Assembly: GCA_949282305.1 (NCBI GenBank)
Contig: CASDPB010000116.1
Span: forward strand, 33,220-97,219
Length of the DNA: 64,000 nt
From: an uncultured Lentisphaeria bacterium
Lineage (GTDB): Bacteria > Verrucomicrobiota > Lentisphaeria > Victivallales > UBA1829
Direction: 5' to 3'
Below, piece after piece: positions 54,250-62,146 of this stretch (positions are counted from its first letter, which is position 1; the number at the start of each line of letters is the position of its first letter). Under the pieces are notes generated by a model, which was given only the letters and a program-made list of their open reading frames with translations, was not told the DNA's origin and did not search any database. The position numbers and the translations under genes were made by a program.

Positions 54250-54903
54250 TTATCGGCCGGCGCCCAGTTCCCGGCGGATCTTCAGGACCGCTTCCGCCGA
54301 CGCCGCTGCATTTTTCGTGATCTGCGCCCAGTCCTTTGCGGCAACCAGCTCCGGAGAGGCAATCCAGGGAGCGCTCACGGCAACAACTTCTTTCCTCACA
54401 AGGTAACTTTTCATGTTCTCAAGGGTAATTCCGCCTTTGGCGAAAAATTCGATCCCGAGATGCTGGAACGGTTCGCAAATCGCCTTCAGCGCCTCCGCGC
54501 CGCCGCTCTGTTCCGCGGGGAAAAACTGGAATTCCGTGATTCCGCTGAGCATTGCCGTTTGAATATTGGATGCCGTGCAGACTCCGGGCGCGAACACGAT
54601 CCGCCGTTTGCTTGCCTCTTTGATCATCTCCGGTTCCGTTCCCGGGGAGAATGCGAAACGCGCACTGGAATCAATCGCTCTGACAAGTTGATCCTTATTC
54701 AGAATATTTCCCGCTCCAATAATGAAATCGGGCATTTCTCTGGCAATTCTGCGGATCGCCCGGCTATGTGCAAAGGAGCGGAATACAAGCTCCATGATGG
54801 GAAGTCCGCCTGCAGCCAGTGCCTGCGCCGTCAGGAGCGCATCCTCTTCCGTTTCCGCCTTCACAAAAGGCACAACCCCGAATTCTCTTAAATTGCTGAA
54901 CAT
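54250..54903 (-). CDS. Eda-like 2-keto-3-deoxy-6-phosphogluconate aldolase homologue lacking the Schiff-base Lys
   Basis: A 217-residue TIM-barrel protein of the KDPG/KHG aldolase family. GGLPIMELVFRS (catalytic Glu38 conserved, Arg42), IIGAGNILNKDQL, FAFSPGTEPE and APGVCTASNIQTA match the family. However, at the Schiff-base position the E. coli FKFFPAE block reads FQFFPAE, so Lys is Gln126. E. coli Thr161 (PTGGI) is Lys156 here (AKGGI), and the phosphate-binding GGSW is SAPW. This could be an enzyme with a relocated lysine, a different reaction or an inactive homologue. First gene of the six-gene leftward operon; a lipoprotein gene follows after 31 bases. Confidence 0.85.
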   Translation of the reverse strand: MFSNLREFGVVPFVKAETEEDALLTAQALAAGGLPIMELVFRSFAHSRAIRRIAREMPDFIIGAGNILNKDQLVRAIDSSARFAFSPGTEPEMIKEASKRRIVFAPGVCTASNIQTAMLSGITEFQFFPAEQSGGAEALKAICEPFQHLGIEFFAKGGITLENMKSYLVRKEVVAVSAPWIASPELVAAKDWAQITKNAAASAEAVLKIRRELGAGR

Positions 54904-55045
54904 TGATAAATCCTTGCAAAATATAATGGATATTTTAAAATTATGGCGTAAATTACCACATTATCTCTATAAGATGATACTTAAATGCGCAGGAAACAAG
55001 TCGTATTCAGTATAAATTTTAATTTTTTTACAACAAGGAGGCACT

Positions 55046-56323
55046 ATGAACGTCATGGTTCTGGGCGGCGGAGGACGCGAACATGCAATTTGCTGGGGGC
55101 TGAAGCGCAGTCCCGAGGTTACAAAACTTTACTGCAGTCCCGGAAATCCGGGAATTGCGCGGATTGCGGAATGTGTGCCGCTGCCCGCAGGCGACATTCA
55201 GGCGGTCGCGGATTTTGCGGCGGAGCATCAGATTGATCTCGTGGTCGTCGGACCGGAACTCCCTCTCTGTCAGGGGGTTGCCGATGCCGTCCGCGCCAGG
55301 GGAATCCCTGTGTTCGGCCCATCGAAGGAAGCGGCACGGCTGGAGGGAAGCAAGGATTTCTCCAAAAAATTCATGGTCAAATACGGCATTCCGACCGCCG
55401 CATACGCTAGTTTTACGAATAAGGAGGATGCGCTGAAATATGTCCGCGGGGAATATGAAGCGGGGCGCGGCGTTGTGGTCAAGGCGGACGGTCTTGCTGC
55501 GGGAAAGGGCGTCATTGTCGCTTCCTGCAGAAAAGACGCGGAAGATGCGGTCGAGGAATGCTTCGGCGGAGCGTTCGGCACGGCGGGAAACGTCGTCGTC
55601 ATTGAAGAGCTCCTGATTGGAGAGGAGGCATCAATTCTTGCGCTTGCCGACGGCAGAACGGTGATTCCGCTGGTCTCTTCCCAGGATCACAAGCGTCTGC
55701 TGGACGATGACAAAGGCCCCAACACCGGCGGAATGGGCGCCTATTCCCCCGCTCCCGTCGTTACGGACGCTCTGATGAAGGAAATTGATGAAAAGGTGCT
55801 TCAGCGTTTCCTGAAAGGCATTCAGGAGGAAAAACTTGACTACCGCGGTATCATCTACGCGGGAATCATGGTGACGAAAGACGGACCGAAGGTGCTTGAG
55901 TTCAATGTCCGTTTCGGAGATCCTGAAACCGAGGCGATTGTCCCCAGACTCGAAAGCAGCCTTGCCGATGTACTGATGAAAACGGCGCAGGGCAGAGTCG
56001 CCGAGATCCGGATGCAATGGAGCGAAAAGCCCTCCGTCTGCATCGTAATGGCTTCCGAAGGTTATCCGGGAGCGCTCAGAAAAGGATTTGAAATCACCGG
56101 AATCGAAGATGCGGAACAAAGCGGCGCAATCGTGTTCCATGCCGGAACCGCTGTGAAGGACGGCAAAGTCATCAATTCCGGCGGACGTGTGCTCGTGGTG
56201 ACGGCGAACGGTGAACAGATTGCGGACGCTGTTGCAAAGGCTTATGATGCGGTCGCGAAAATTCACTGGACGGGGGTTCAGTACCGCCATGACATCGCAA
56301 AAAGAGCGGTGAACCGAAAATAA
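55046..56323 (+). CDS. purD: Phosphoribosylamine-glycine ligase (GAR synthetase)
   Basis: A 425-residue ATP-grasp enzyme of purine biosynthesis. It has the N-terminal VLGGGGREHAICWGL, VVVGPELPLCQGVADA, FMVKYGIPTAAYASF, the ATP-grasp core VVKADGLAAGKGVIVA near 150, SQDHKRLLDDDKGPNTGGMG (the signature around 230), and EFNVRFGDPETEAIVPRL near 295. Length is normal. AGGAGG lies directly upstream of the ATG. It is divergent from the Eda-like gene across a 142-base AT-rich gap, and other purine genes are not linked. Confidence 0.96.
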   Translation: MNVMVLGGGGREHAICWGLKRSPEVTKLYCSPGNPGIARIAECVPLPAGDIQAVADFAAEHQIDLVVVGPELPLCQGVADAVRARGIPVFGPSKEAARLEGSKDFSKKFMVKYGIPTAAYASFTNKEDALKYVRGEYEAGRGVVVKADGLAAGKGVIVASCRKDAEDAVEECFGGAFGTAGNVVVIEELLIGEEASILALADGRTVIPLVSSQDHKRLLDDDKGPNTGGMGAYSPAPVVTDALMKEIDEKVLQRFLKGIQEEKLDYRGIIYAGIMVTKDGPKVLEFNVRFGDPETEAIVPRLESSLADVLMKTAQGRVAEIRMQWSEKPSVCIVMASEGYPGALRKGFEITGIEDAEQSGAIVFHAGTAVKDGKVINSGGRVLVVTANGEQIADAVAKAYDAVAKIHWTGVQYRHDIAKRAVNRK

Positions 56324-56412
56324 CGGAGTGTTTTTTAAAAATTTCCTTGCATGTTTGCCGAAGAGGATATAACTTAATGTATGCAAGTCAAAATAACAAA
56401 AGGAGTCTTATT

Positions 56413-56811
56413 ATGCTGAGAAGAATCATGATTGCCGCGGTGGCCGCAGTTGTCGCACTGTCATTTACAGCCTGCTCTTCCCTGCAGGTTGCAACCACGT
56501 TGAACAATGAGAAGATCACGACGGCGGAGAATGCTACGAGCCTTGCCCATATCAACGGAGAAATCTGGGGCATTTACCTGTTCAGCATTCCGCTGTTCAC
56601 TGGAAGCAGCACACAGCCCGGAAGATGTGCGATTTTCAGCGATACCGTTCAGGTTGATAACGCAGTTTCCATGGTGACAAAGAAGGCTCTCAACGATTTT
56701 GAAGCGACCACAGTTACAGATTTGACTTCCGAGAGGTCCAGCACGTGGTTGCTCCCGTTCCTTGTGCTCTGGTATGACAGCGTCCAGGTCAGCGGCAACG
56801 CAATCCGCTGA
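56413..56811 (+). CDS. Small hypothetical lipoprotein
   Basis: A 132-residue protein with a lipoprotein signal: a MLRR basic start, the hydrophobic run IMIAAVAAVVALSF, and the lipobox FTAC at about residue 21. The mature part is small and contains TTAENATSLAHINGEIWGIY, GSSTQPGRCAIFSDTVQVD and a C-terminal YDSVQVSGNAIR. It resembles short lipoproteins of unknown function found in Gram-negative bacteria. ATG 56413 has a strong AAAGGAG site; the longer open frame upstream has none. A terminator follows immediately, so it is probably monocistronic. Confidence 0.8.
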   Translation: MLRRIMIAAVAAVVALSFTACSSLQVATTLNNEKITTAENATSLAHINGEIWGIYLFSIPLFTGSSTQPGRCAIFSDTVQVDNAVSMVTKKALNDFEATTVTDLTSERSSTWLLPFLVLWYDSVQVSGNAIR

Positions 56812-56829
56812 TTGTTCTGAGTTTTTCGG

Positions 56830-56861
56830 GGAGCCCTCTGAACAAGTCGGCTCCTTTTTTT
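56830..56861 (+). terminator. Rho-independent terminator
   Basis: GGAGCC (56830-56835) pairs with GGCTCC (56849-56854) across a 13-base loop, followed by a seven-T run. It lies 19 bases after the lipoprotein stop. Confidence 0.75.
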
Positions 56862-56900
56862 GTCATTTATGCGGAAAGTTTCTGCCGGACGGATTAAGGT

Positions 56901-57368
56901 ATGGTTTCAAAAGAGATAAAAGCCAGATATTCCTGTAAGAGAAAGAGCGATTTCATGACGCATTTCGCTATTTATTTCTTTCTCATTGTCGTGGTTTTTG
57001 AGCTCTATCTGGTCGTCTGGATGCCGATTCAGCTGAAAAAGGAGGACGTTCTGCAGAAACATGTTGCAAAGGAAAATCTTGTGACATTGGTGGATGCTCT
57101 CAGGAGTGAGGCGGGCAGCATCGGCGGACAGAATTCATTGAACAATGGAGAAATTGAACTGACAAGAAAGGTTCTTGATCTCTATGCACTGTACATCAGG
57201 GAGTATCAGGATGCCCTGGAACTTTCTCAGATCCTTGATCTTTATAAAATGCTCAACCGCTATCAGGGTGTGATGGAACAATGGAAAATGAAACAGTTTT
57301 CCTTTCAGAAGGAAGCGGTCAATCTTCCAGCGGCATATCAGTATCTGGAAAAGAAAAATCATCTTTGA
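56901..57368 (+). CDS. Hypothetical single-pass membrane protein
   Basis: A 155-residue protein with a basic N-terminus (KEIKARYSCKRKSD) and one membrane helix (FAIYFFLIVVVFELYLVVWM, about residues 22-42). The mainly helical periplasmic domain contains KENLVTLVDALRSEAGS, VLDLYALYIREYQDALE and ILDLYKMLNRYQ. It is unrecognised. Its helical, repetitive domain may form a coiled coil. It starts 40 bases after the terminator of the lipoprotein gene and is followed by an exonuclease gene 106 bases later. A weak AAGG precedes the ATG. Confidence 0.7.
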   Translation: MVSKEIKARYSCKRKSDFMTHFAIYFFLIVVVFELYLVVWMPIQLKKEDVLQKHVAKENLVTLVDALRSEAGSIGGQNSLNNGEIELTRKVLDLYALYIREYQDALELSQILDLYKMLNRYQGVMEQWKMKQFSFQKEAVNLPAAYQYLEKKNHL

Positions 57369-57474
57369 ATTGACGGTTCGTCATATTTCTGTCAGTTTTA
57401 ATTTTTTAACTCAAAATATGACGAAAGTATCTCTTTTGACGGCAATAATTATATAAATGACGGAGAATGGCATT

Positions 57475-58290
57475 ATGATGGAACTGATAAAAGACCGCCC
57501 GATCGTATTCTTTGACCTGGAAGCGACAGGCATCAATATAATGAATGACAGAATCGTGGAAATTTCTGTCGTTAAGATTTTTCCCGACGGCAGGCGCGAA
57601 GTGAAAACCCGCAGAATCAATCCGGAAATGCATATCCCGGAAGAGGCTTCCGCTATTCACGGCATCTATGACAGGGATGTGGCGAACGAACCGACATTCC
57701 GTGCCATTTCCAAAAATTTCTTCATCTATCTGGAAGACTGTGACCTGGGTGGATACAACATTACCAAGTTTGACATTCCCATGCTGACACGGGAATTTTC
57801 AAGGGCAGGGCTCACATTCACCACGGCAAACCGCAGAATTATTGACGCCTACAACATTTTCTGCCGCATGGAACCGAGAAATCTTTCCGCCGCATACAAG
57901 TTCTTCTGCGGCAAGACTATGAAAGATGCGCACAGCGCCGAGGCGGATACGCTTGCAACAGTGGAAATTTTTGAAGGTGAAATCAGGCGTTATTCCCGGA
58001 TGGCCCGGGAGGACTATCCCGAAGACATTGAAAAATGGCCCGAAACACTGGATGAATTCCACTCATTCTGCAACCAGAGAATGATCGACAGCATTGACCC
58101 TGACGGGCGTTTCAAGTGGAAAAACGGTGAAGCGGTGGTCGCATTCGGAAAAAATGCGGGAACTCCTCTGCGCCGTATCGCAGTTGACAATCCCGACTTC
58201 CTGCGCTGGATCTTGAGGTCGGATTTCAGTGTCGAAGTAAAAAATATCGCTTCCGATGCATTGAAAGGTATTTTTCCGGAGAAAGTGTAG
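57475..58290 (+). CDS. DEDDh 3'-5' exonuclease (DnaQ-like)
   Basis: A 271-residue exonuclease of the DnaQ/epsilon type. Exo I is VFFDLEATGINIMN near residue 15, followed by HGIYDRDVANEPTF. Exo II is LGGYNITKFDIPML near 100, and Exo III is AHSAEADTLATVEIF near 160 with the catalytic His and Asp. The C-terminal extension (FKWKNGEAVVAFGKNAGTPL) matches a domain seen in several bacterial epsilon-like exonucleases. GGAG at 57462-57465 supports ATG 57475 rather than an earlier ATG at 57457. The end overlaps the next gene by one base. Confidence 0.9.
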   Translation: MMELIKDRPIVFFDLEATGINIMNDRIVEISVVKIFPDGRREVKTRRINPEMHIPEEASAIHGIYDRDVANEPTFRAISKNFFIYLEDCDLGGYNITKFDIPMLTREFSRAGLTFTTANRRIIDAYNIFCRMEPRNLSAAYKFFCGKTMKDAHSAEADTLATVEIFEGEIRRYSRMAREDYPEDIEKWPETLDEFHSFCNQRMIDSIDPDGRFKWKNGEAVVAFGKNAGTPLRRIAVDNPDFLRWILRSDFSVEVKNIASDALKGIFPEKV

Positions 58291-59129
58291 TGGGTTGCCG
58301 CACTATGGATCATGACTATAAACATTTGCTGAGTCTGCTGGACGATGAAAATGAACAAGCCGCTTCTCTCGCCATGGCGGAGCTGCTTGCACGGGATCAG
58401 AAGACTCTTGAGCCGGTTCTCCGCAAGCTGCAGGAGAGTTCCGACCCGCGTCTTCGCCGCCGGATTCATCAGCTCCAGTCCACAATCACGCTGAGGAGAA
58501 GGCGCAAAAGTCTTACGCGCAATCTGTCCGAGCGTAACATTGATCTGCTGGAGGGGCTGATTCAGATTCATCTGCTCTGGTATGACAACGATGCTTACGA
58601 TGCGGTGAAGAAGCAGTGGGAGACTCTCGTGGAAGAGTCCGGAAAATATCATCCCGAAACGCTGGAGCAGCTCGCTTACTTCATGCGCAAACGTTCCTTT
58701 GTCTGTTCGCACAGGGATGAAATGGAATCGGAGTTCCTCTGCCTCGGGACGATTCTTGATGAAAATGCCGGCGCGGATTTCATGCTCTGCGCAATAGCGT
58801 GTCTGCTGGCTGCAAGGTGGGGACTGCGGGTGTTCATCACACAATCCGCGGAAACGGATTTCATCCTTGTAGATGAATTCGGCAATATCCTGGTGCCGGT
58901 CAATGACTGGGATTATATCCCATTTGACGGAAAACAATATGCGTTTGAGTTCTGGAATACGCAGATGCTTCTGCGCTATGCCACGGCTCTGCTGTTTACA
59001 TGCGCCGCAAGCTCGGACAGTTTCCGCTATGTCTACACGATTGGAAGTTGTCTTTCCGGTGATGTCCATTCAGACAATCTGGATTTTCTTCCCTATCCTT
59101 ACGGTGCGGACCAGAAAATTGAATCGTGA
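58290..59129 (+). CDS. Helical-repeat protein, possibly SirB1/transglutaminase-like
   Basis: A 279-residue protein starting at GTG 58290 (GGAG eight bases upstream); ATG 58305 is an alternative. Residues 1-65 are helical and HEAT-like (EQAASLAMAELLARDQK). Later, FLCLGTILDENAGADFMLCA followed by IACLLAARWGLRV and DFILVDEFGNILV resemble the SirB1/transglutaminase-like arrangement, in which a long helix leads into a strand pair. A Cys lies in that helix, but full catalytic residues cannot be confirmed. It overlaps the exonuclease stop by one base, so it is translationally coupled. Function unknown. Confidence 0.68.
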   Translation: MGCRTMDHDYKHLLSLLDDENEQAASLAMAELLARDQKTLEPVLRKLQESSDPRLRRRIHQLQSTITLRRRRKSLTRNLSERNIDLLEGLIQIHLLWYDNDAYDAVKKQWETLVEESGKYHPETLEQLAYFMRKRSFVCSHRDEMESEFLCLGTILDENAGADFMLCAIACLLAARWGLRVFITQSAETDFILVDEFGNILVPVNDWDYIPFDGKQYAFEFWNTQMLLRYATALLFTCAASSDSFRYVYTIGSCLSGDVHSDNLDFLPYPYGADQKIES

Positions 59130-59631
59130 CAATGCGGTTCAGGGGAATGACTCCTGAAACGCTGATTCCCTCATATTTCCATGCCGGAAAGCTGTTTCCC
59201 TCCGGGCGAGGCGTCGGAAAACGGCAATCTGAAAGAGAAGAGACAGCAGACAGCAAAAGACGAAGTTGCGGCACTCTTCTGTCCGTTTGTCCCGGAGGAC
59301 TCTTCCGCGGAGGAATCGGGAGTGCAATCTCAGGCTGCATGGACGTTGGTCCCGTGTATCTATAAACCGAAGGCACAGGGGAATGGTGTCTTATGACAAT
59401 GGAATGCGTCAGGAGCATTCGTTTTTTTCTGTCTTTCCATGTCTGATTTCACTGTTCCAGATTCTTCTTTTTTGCATTCTGTCCGGATTTTGGAAAATTC
59501 AATGAACAAGCAGTTCTGATGAAATGGCAGGAAAAAAGTAAAAGCAGGCCGGCGGTGTTTTTACTGAAATTTTATGGAAATTGATGTATTTTTGTAAAAT
59601 GTATTTTTTAATGAAATTTTGCAAAGAGGTC

Positions 59632-59660
59632 TTGACGTTTTCCATGTTTTGACGTATAAT
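59632..59660 (+). promoter_or_regulatory. Near-consensus sigma70 promoter entering the AT-rich island
   Basis: TTGACG at 59632-59637 and TATAAT at 59655-59660 are separated by exactly 17 bases. Transcription would begin near 59668 and run into the mini-ORF and the 60026 gene. Confidence 0.7.
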
Positions 59661-59717
59661 GAAAACAGGAAATAAATTTCCGGGTCTGAAATTCCAGAAT
59701 AATCAGGGAGGGCGCCC

Positions 59718-59756
59718 ATGGAACATTCTACTCCTGGCGGCAGTATGCCGGAATAA
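59718..59756 (+). CDS. 12-codon mini-ORF (possible leader peptide)
   Basis: MEHSTPGGSMPE, 50 bases after the promoter, with an excellent GGGAGGG site five bases before the ATG. It begins like the 41-codon ORF at 61057 (MEKTTPWNS...). It may be a leader or a decayed copy of that ORF. Confidence 0.3.
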   Translation: MEHSTPGGSMPE

Positions 59757-59831
59757 TCTGCGGAATAGAGTAATTCAAGGGGCTTTACAATCAATCTTTC
59801 ATTAAGTTGTCCATGCCGGAGGGAGAGGTGT

Positions 59832-60041
59832 ATGCAGCAAATGTCAAAGTCTGTATATATGCGAAAGTTGCCGGCGGCAAATTCTCTTGCACTGATCCTG
59901 TCCGGACATTTCCCCCGAAAATACATCATACTGTCGCGGAGTAGCCGGATTTGCATAACCCTCAAAATTATTGGGGGCTTCCTTGTTGTTTTGAGGGGTG
60001 ATCGGCAGGATGAGAGGAGTATGCCATGTCTTTGGGAATAG
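59832..60041 (+). CDS. Possible small protein, low confidence
   Basis: A 69-residue ORF starting MQQMSKSVYMRKLPAANS, with a strong GGAGGGAGAGGT site upstream. The translation has a mixed basic and hydrophobic character (LALILSGHF, ITLKIIGGFLVV) and no known family. It overlaps the start of the 60026 gene by 16 bases. It may be a leader ORF or a decayed fragment. Confidence 0.25.
   Translation: MQQMSKSVYMRKLPAANSLALILSGHFPRKYIILSRSSRICITLKIIGGFLVVLRGDRQDERSMPCLWE
59959..59997. repeat. Inverted repeat before the island's first gene
   Basis: CCCTCAAAA (59959-59967) and TTTTGAGGG (59989-59997) are exact complements around a 21-base loop. No T-run follows, so this is more likely a leader hairpin than a terminator. 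It ends 28 bases before the ATG at 60026. Confidence 0.45.
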
Positions 60042-60850
60042 GGAAAAAATATTGCCTAATAAAATGTATTTGTCTGTTTTATTTGTTTATAATTGGATTG
60101 CCTGTTCTTTCTGCTGATCAGTTGAATGCTTTAACGGAAAAGAAAATACAGCCATATATGGTTCTTACGATAAATAGTATAGAACATTCTTTATTTGGCA
60201 CAATAATAAAATATGATGTAAGTTATTCTGAAAGTTTTCCTTTCGGATCATCTTTTCTGGAGTGTTATAGGGACAGCAAGGGATATTCTGTTGTAGATAA
60301 AATAAATTTAAACTTTAATATGGAATTTTATTTCGGATATCTTATTATTCCCAACGATAGAATAATGTTAGCATTACAATTTGAGAGAGACTATAAAATT
60401 CCATATTCTATTCCATGGGAAAAAGATCAGGTCCCTTTCTTGAAATATCAGGTTAGAACGATTCTCACCCCCTCAGAGAAAGTTTATCTATGTTCCTGGG
60501 GCTGGTCTTCTTGTCGCGCTGAATATTATCCTGAACAGACTATTCGTCCTTTTCAGAAAGGAATAGACACTGGAATTGCATTGAAATTAATCATACCCGA
60601 AGAGGAATTACTGCAATTTGAAGATTCTCTTGATAGAAATGATATTCTGTTATTTGATTTTTTAAAAAAAATAGGAATAACTGAAAAGATTTGTTGTTTT
60701 TATAACAGAGATATAAAAAAGATGATTATGGAATTGGATGAGATGGAGCTCGGTTTTCAGGCAGGTGTAATTTCTCTTTATAAAGTCATTGCTAAAGAAA
60801 TCGAAGTCATCAATGCTTTGCTTGCGGCAGAAAAAAAAGATTCCCTTTGA
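60026..60850 (+). CDS. Unknown secreted protein, first part of a probable frameshifted gene
   Basis: A 274-residue AT-rich ORF with a signal peptide (CLIKCICLFYLFIIGLPVLSA) and a GAGGAG site. The middle is beta-rich with several aromatic residues. The C-terminus becomes helical with QAGVISLYKVIAKEIEVINA, then hits an A8 run at 60831-60838 and a stop at 60848. Reading one base later continues the helix to 61025, where a second copy of the helical motif appears (GIGSIEKIRQKELEIKHLKI). The intact protein is therefore likely about 330 residues. Function unknown; the C-terminal helices resemble the TolC-type helical repeat only loosely. Confidence 0.65.
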   Translation: MSLGIGKKYCLIKCICLFYLFIIGLPVLSADQLNALTEKKIQPYMVLTINSIEHSLFGTIIKYDVSYSESFPFGSSFLECYRDSKGYSVVDKINLNFNMEFYFGYLIIPNDRIMLALQFERDYKIPYSIPWEKDQVPFLKYQVRTILTPSEKVYLCSWGWSSCRAEYYPEQTIRPFQKGIDTGIALKLIIPEEELLQFEDSLDRNDILLFDFLKKIGITEKICCFYNRDIKKMIMELDEMELGFQAGVISLYKVIAKEIEVINALLAAEKKDSL

Positions 60851-61025
60851 CATACAGGAAAAACTTCAAAAGGAACTTTTATCAAGATTGGAAACGCAGC
60901 TTCGTCTTCTTTATTCTGATTGGCAGGTAGGAATAGGAAGTATTGAGAAAATACGACAAAAAGAACTTGAAATTAAGCACTTGAAAATACTTTATCGATT
61001 TGAGGGTGAGAAAAGTAAAAAGTGA
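60831..61025 (+). pseudogene. C-terminal part of the 60026 gene after a +1 shift at an A8 tract
   Basis: The frame that joins at the A8 tract encodes KIPFDIQEKLQKELLSRLET, then QLRLLYSDWQVGIGSIEKI and RQKELEIKHLKIL, and ends near 61025. It repeats the helix pattern of the upstream part (G-x-x-S-x-x-K-V/I-x-x-K/Q-E-x-E). This suggests one protein split by a one-base indel, or programmed slippage. It has no convincing own start. Confidence 0.5.
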
Positions 61026-61056
61026 AACTTTGAGCAGAATGATTAGGAACAAAATC

Positions 61057-61182
61057 ATGGAAAAAACAACCCCATGGAACAGCAAAAATGTCATGCCGCC
61101 CTTGAAAAACGGGAGGTATTACAACCTTGATAATGCAAAAACGTTAAATTGTAATGATTTCAAAAACGGGAAAATCGAATAA
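61057..61182 (+). CDS. 41-codon ORF carrying the MPPLKNGR repeat
   Basis: An ORF of 41 codons beginning MEKTTPWNSKNVMPPLKNGR and ending CNDFKNGKIE, with AGGAAC upstream. The block VMPPLKNGRYYN recurs as VMPPLRNGRHYS near 62671-62706. The beginning resembles the 12-codon mini-ORF at 59718. It ends three bases before the 61185 gene. It may be a small peptide family; it could also be a fragment. Confidence 0.4.
   Translation: MEKTTPWNSKNVMPPLKNGRYYNLDNAKTLNCNDFKNGKIE
61087..61125 (+). repeat. Repeat copy 1 (MPPLKNGR block)
   Basis: A 39-base segment nearly identical to 62668-62706 (both contain ATGCCGCCCTTGA and AAACGGGAG). Inner complementary CCC/GGG and outer TGTCATG/TATTACA halves could form a partial hairpin. 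It is translated within the 41-codon ORF. Confidence 0.6.
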
Positions 61183-61184
61183 CC

Positions 61185-61850
61185 ATGCCTGCTGAACAAA
61201 GAACTGTTCAATATTTTTTATTTTCCTTCTGTTGTCATTTACTGCCGGCTTGCACCATTTTATTGTTTCTTATCTGTTTTTATTTCTTCTCCTTGTCGCT
61301 GCATTGTTATTTTCAGATGTTGCGAGTAGGTAAATACAGTAATGAGCAGGTCTTGTTTATATCGCAGAAATCAGGAAGTTATCAATTTCAAAGAGATATT
61401 GATATGACATATGAGCGATTAAAGTTTCAGACATATTCTGGAAGAATTTATCTTTATATTGACCAAAAGTACATTAAGGGAAATCATTTACGCAATCTGG
61501 CAGTTGAGGTATCAAGAGACTGTTATGGACTTACTGATTCATACCGTTATACACATGAAGATCTGGAACCTGCGTCCGCACATTTTCAGGAGCCTGGCTA
61601 TTGCTCCTTTACATTACCGTCACTGGCAATGTATCCCAGTGATAATCACATCAAAATTTCACTTTGCGGAGTTAAATTTCTTAACCCGAACAGCGATGTT
61701 AAGATATTTCTGTTTTTTAATGGACACAAAGGACAAACCATTTTTTTGTCCTATTTAATCAAGAGTGCGAAATATTTTATGGTGACGCTCTTTTTTGCAC
61801 TGGGATGCCTAGCCATGAAAAGATATAAGAAAAAATTCAATGCTTCATGA
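61185..61850 (+). CDS. Hypothetical membrane protein with extracytoplasmic beta domain
   Basis: A 221-residue AT-rich ORF. There are N-terminal hydrophobic helices (LPACTILLFLICFYFFSLSL, about 20-42), a central soluble region (DIDMTYERLKFQTYSGRIYL, SPDN-like surface loops such as YPSDNHIKISLCGV), and a C-terminal membrane helix (FMVTLFFALGCLAMKRYKKK). The topology suggests an inner-membrane protein with one large extracytoplasmic domain. No family recognised. It begins three bases after the small ORF at 61057-61182, so the two may be cotranslated. Confidence 0.6.
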   Translation: MPAEQRTVQYFLFSFCCHLLPACTILLFLICFYFFSLSLHCYFQMLRVGKYSNEQVLFISQKSGSYQFQRDIDMTYERLKFQTYSGRIYLYIDQKYIKGNHLRNLAVEVSRDCYGLTDSYRYTHEDLEPASAHFQEPGYCSFTLPSLAMYPSDNHIKISLCGVKFLNPNSDVKIFLFFNGHKGQTIFLSYLIKSAKYFMVTLFFALGCLAMKRYKKKFNAS

Positions 61851-62146
61851 TAATTGCTGAAATTTCCAAAACAGGCAATCAGGAAAATAAATGTAAGACA
61901 GGAGTTGTTTAGGAATGGGAGAAGATCATGGTGTGTCTGAAAAAACAGCAGGGGAGGAGATTTGAGCGATGCAGATATGGACAGAATGCTGAATGAGCTT
62001 TTGAATGAACCGGCAGTAAATGTCTTATTTTAGGATAAGGCAAAAACATATAAGCCGAAGCATGGAATCATGATTCATGGGCAAGGTTATGCTGAATAAG
62101 GATCTGTGTTTTTTGTTGAAAACGGAAAAAATCTGAATAAAATGCA
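61851..62146 (+). other. AT-rich gap with possible coding remnants
   Basis: About 300 bases with no supported gene. Short overlapping stretches such as MDRMLNELLNEPAVNVLF (stop at 62033) and KTYKPKHGIMIHGQGYAE (before 62100) look peptide-like but sit in different frames with stops, so they may be decayed coding sequence. Confidence 0.35.

Larger units (their letters stand above)
59130..60025. other. Long region without a recognised gene
   Basis: About 900 bases between the SirB1-like gene and the AT-rich island. It contains a near-consensus promoter at 59632-59660, a 12-codon mini-ORF at 59718-59756, a low-confidence 69-codon ORF at 59832-60041 and a nine-base inverted repeat at 59959-59997. 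Other ORFs of 60-80 codons lack recognisable features. Confidence 0.4.

Noticed and set aside
59126..59505. Several 60-80 codon ORFs after the SirB1-like gene
   Set aside because: They overlap in different frames, lack convincing RBSs and have no recognisable motifs.
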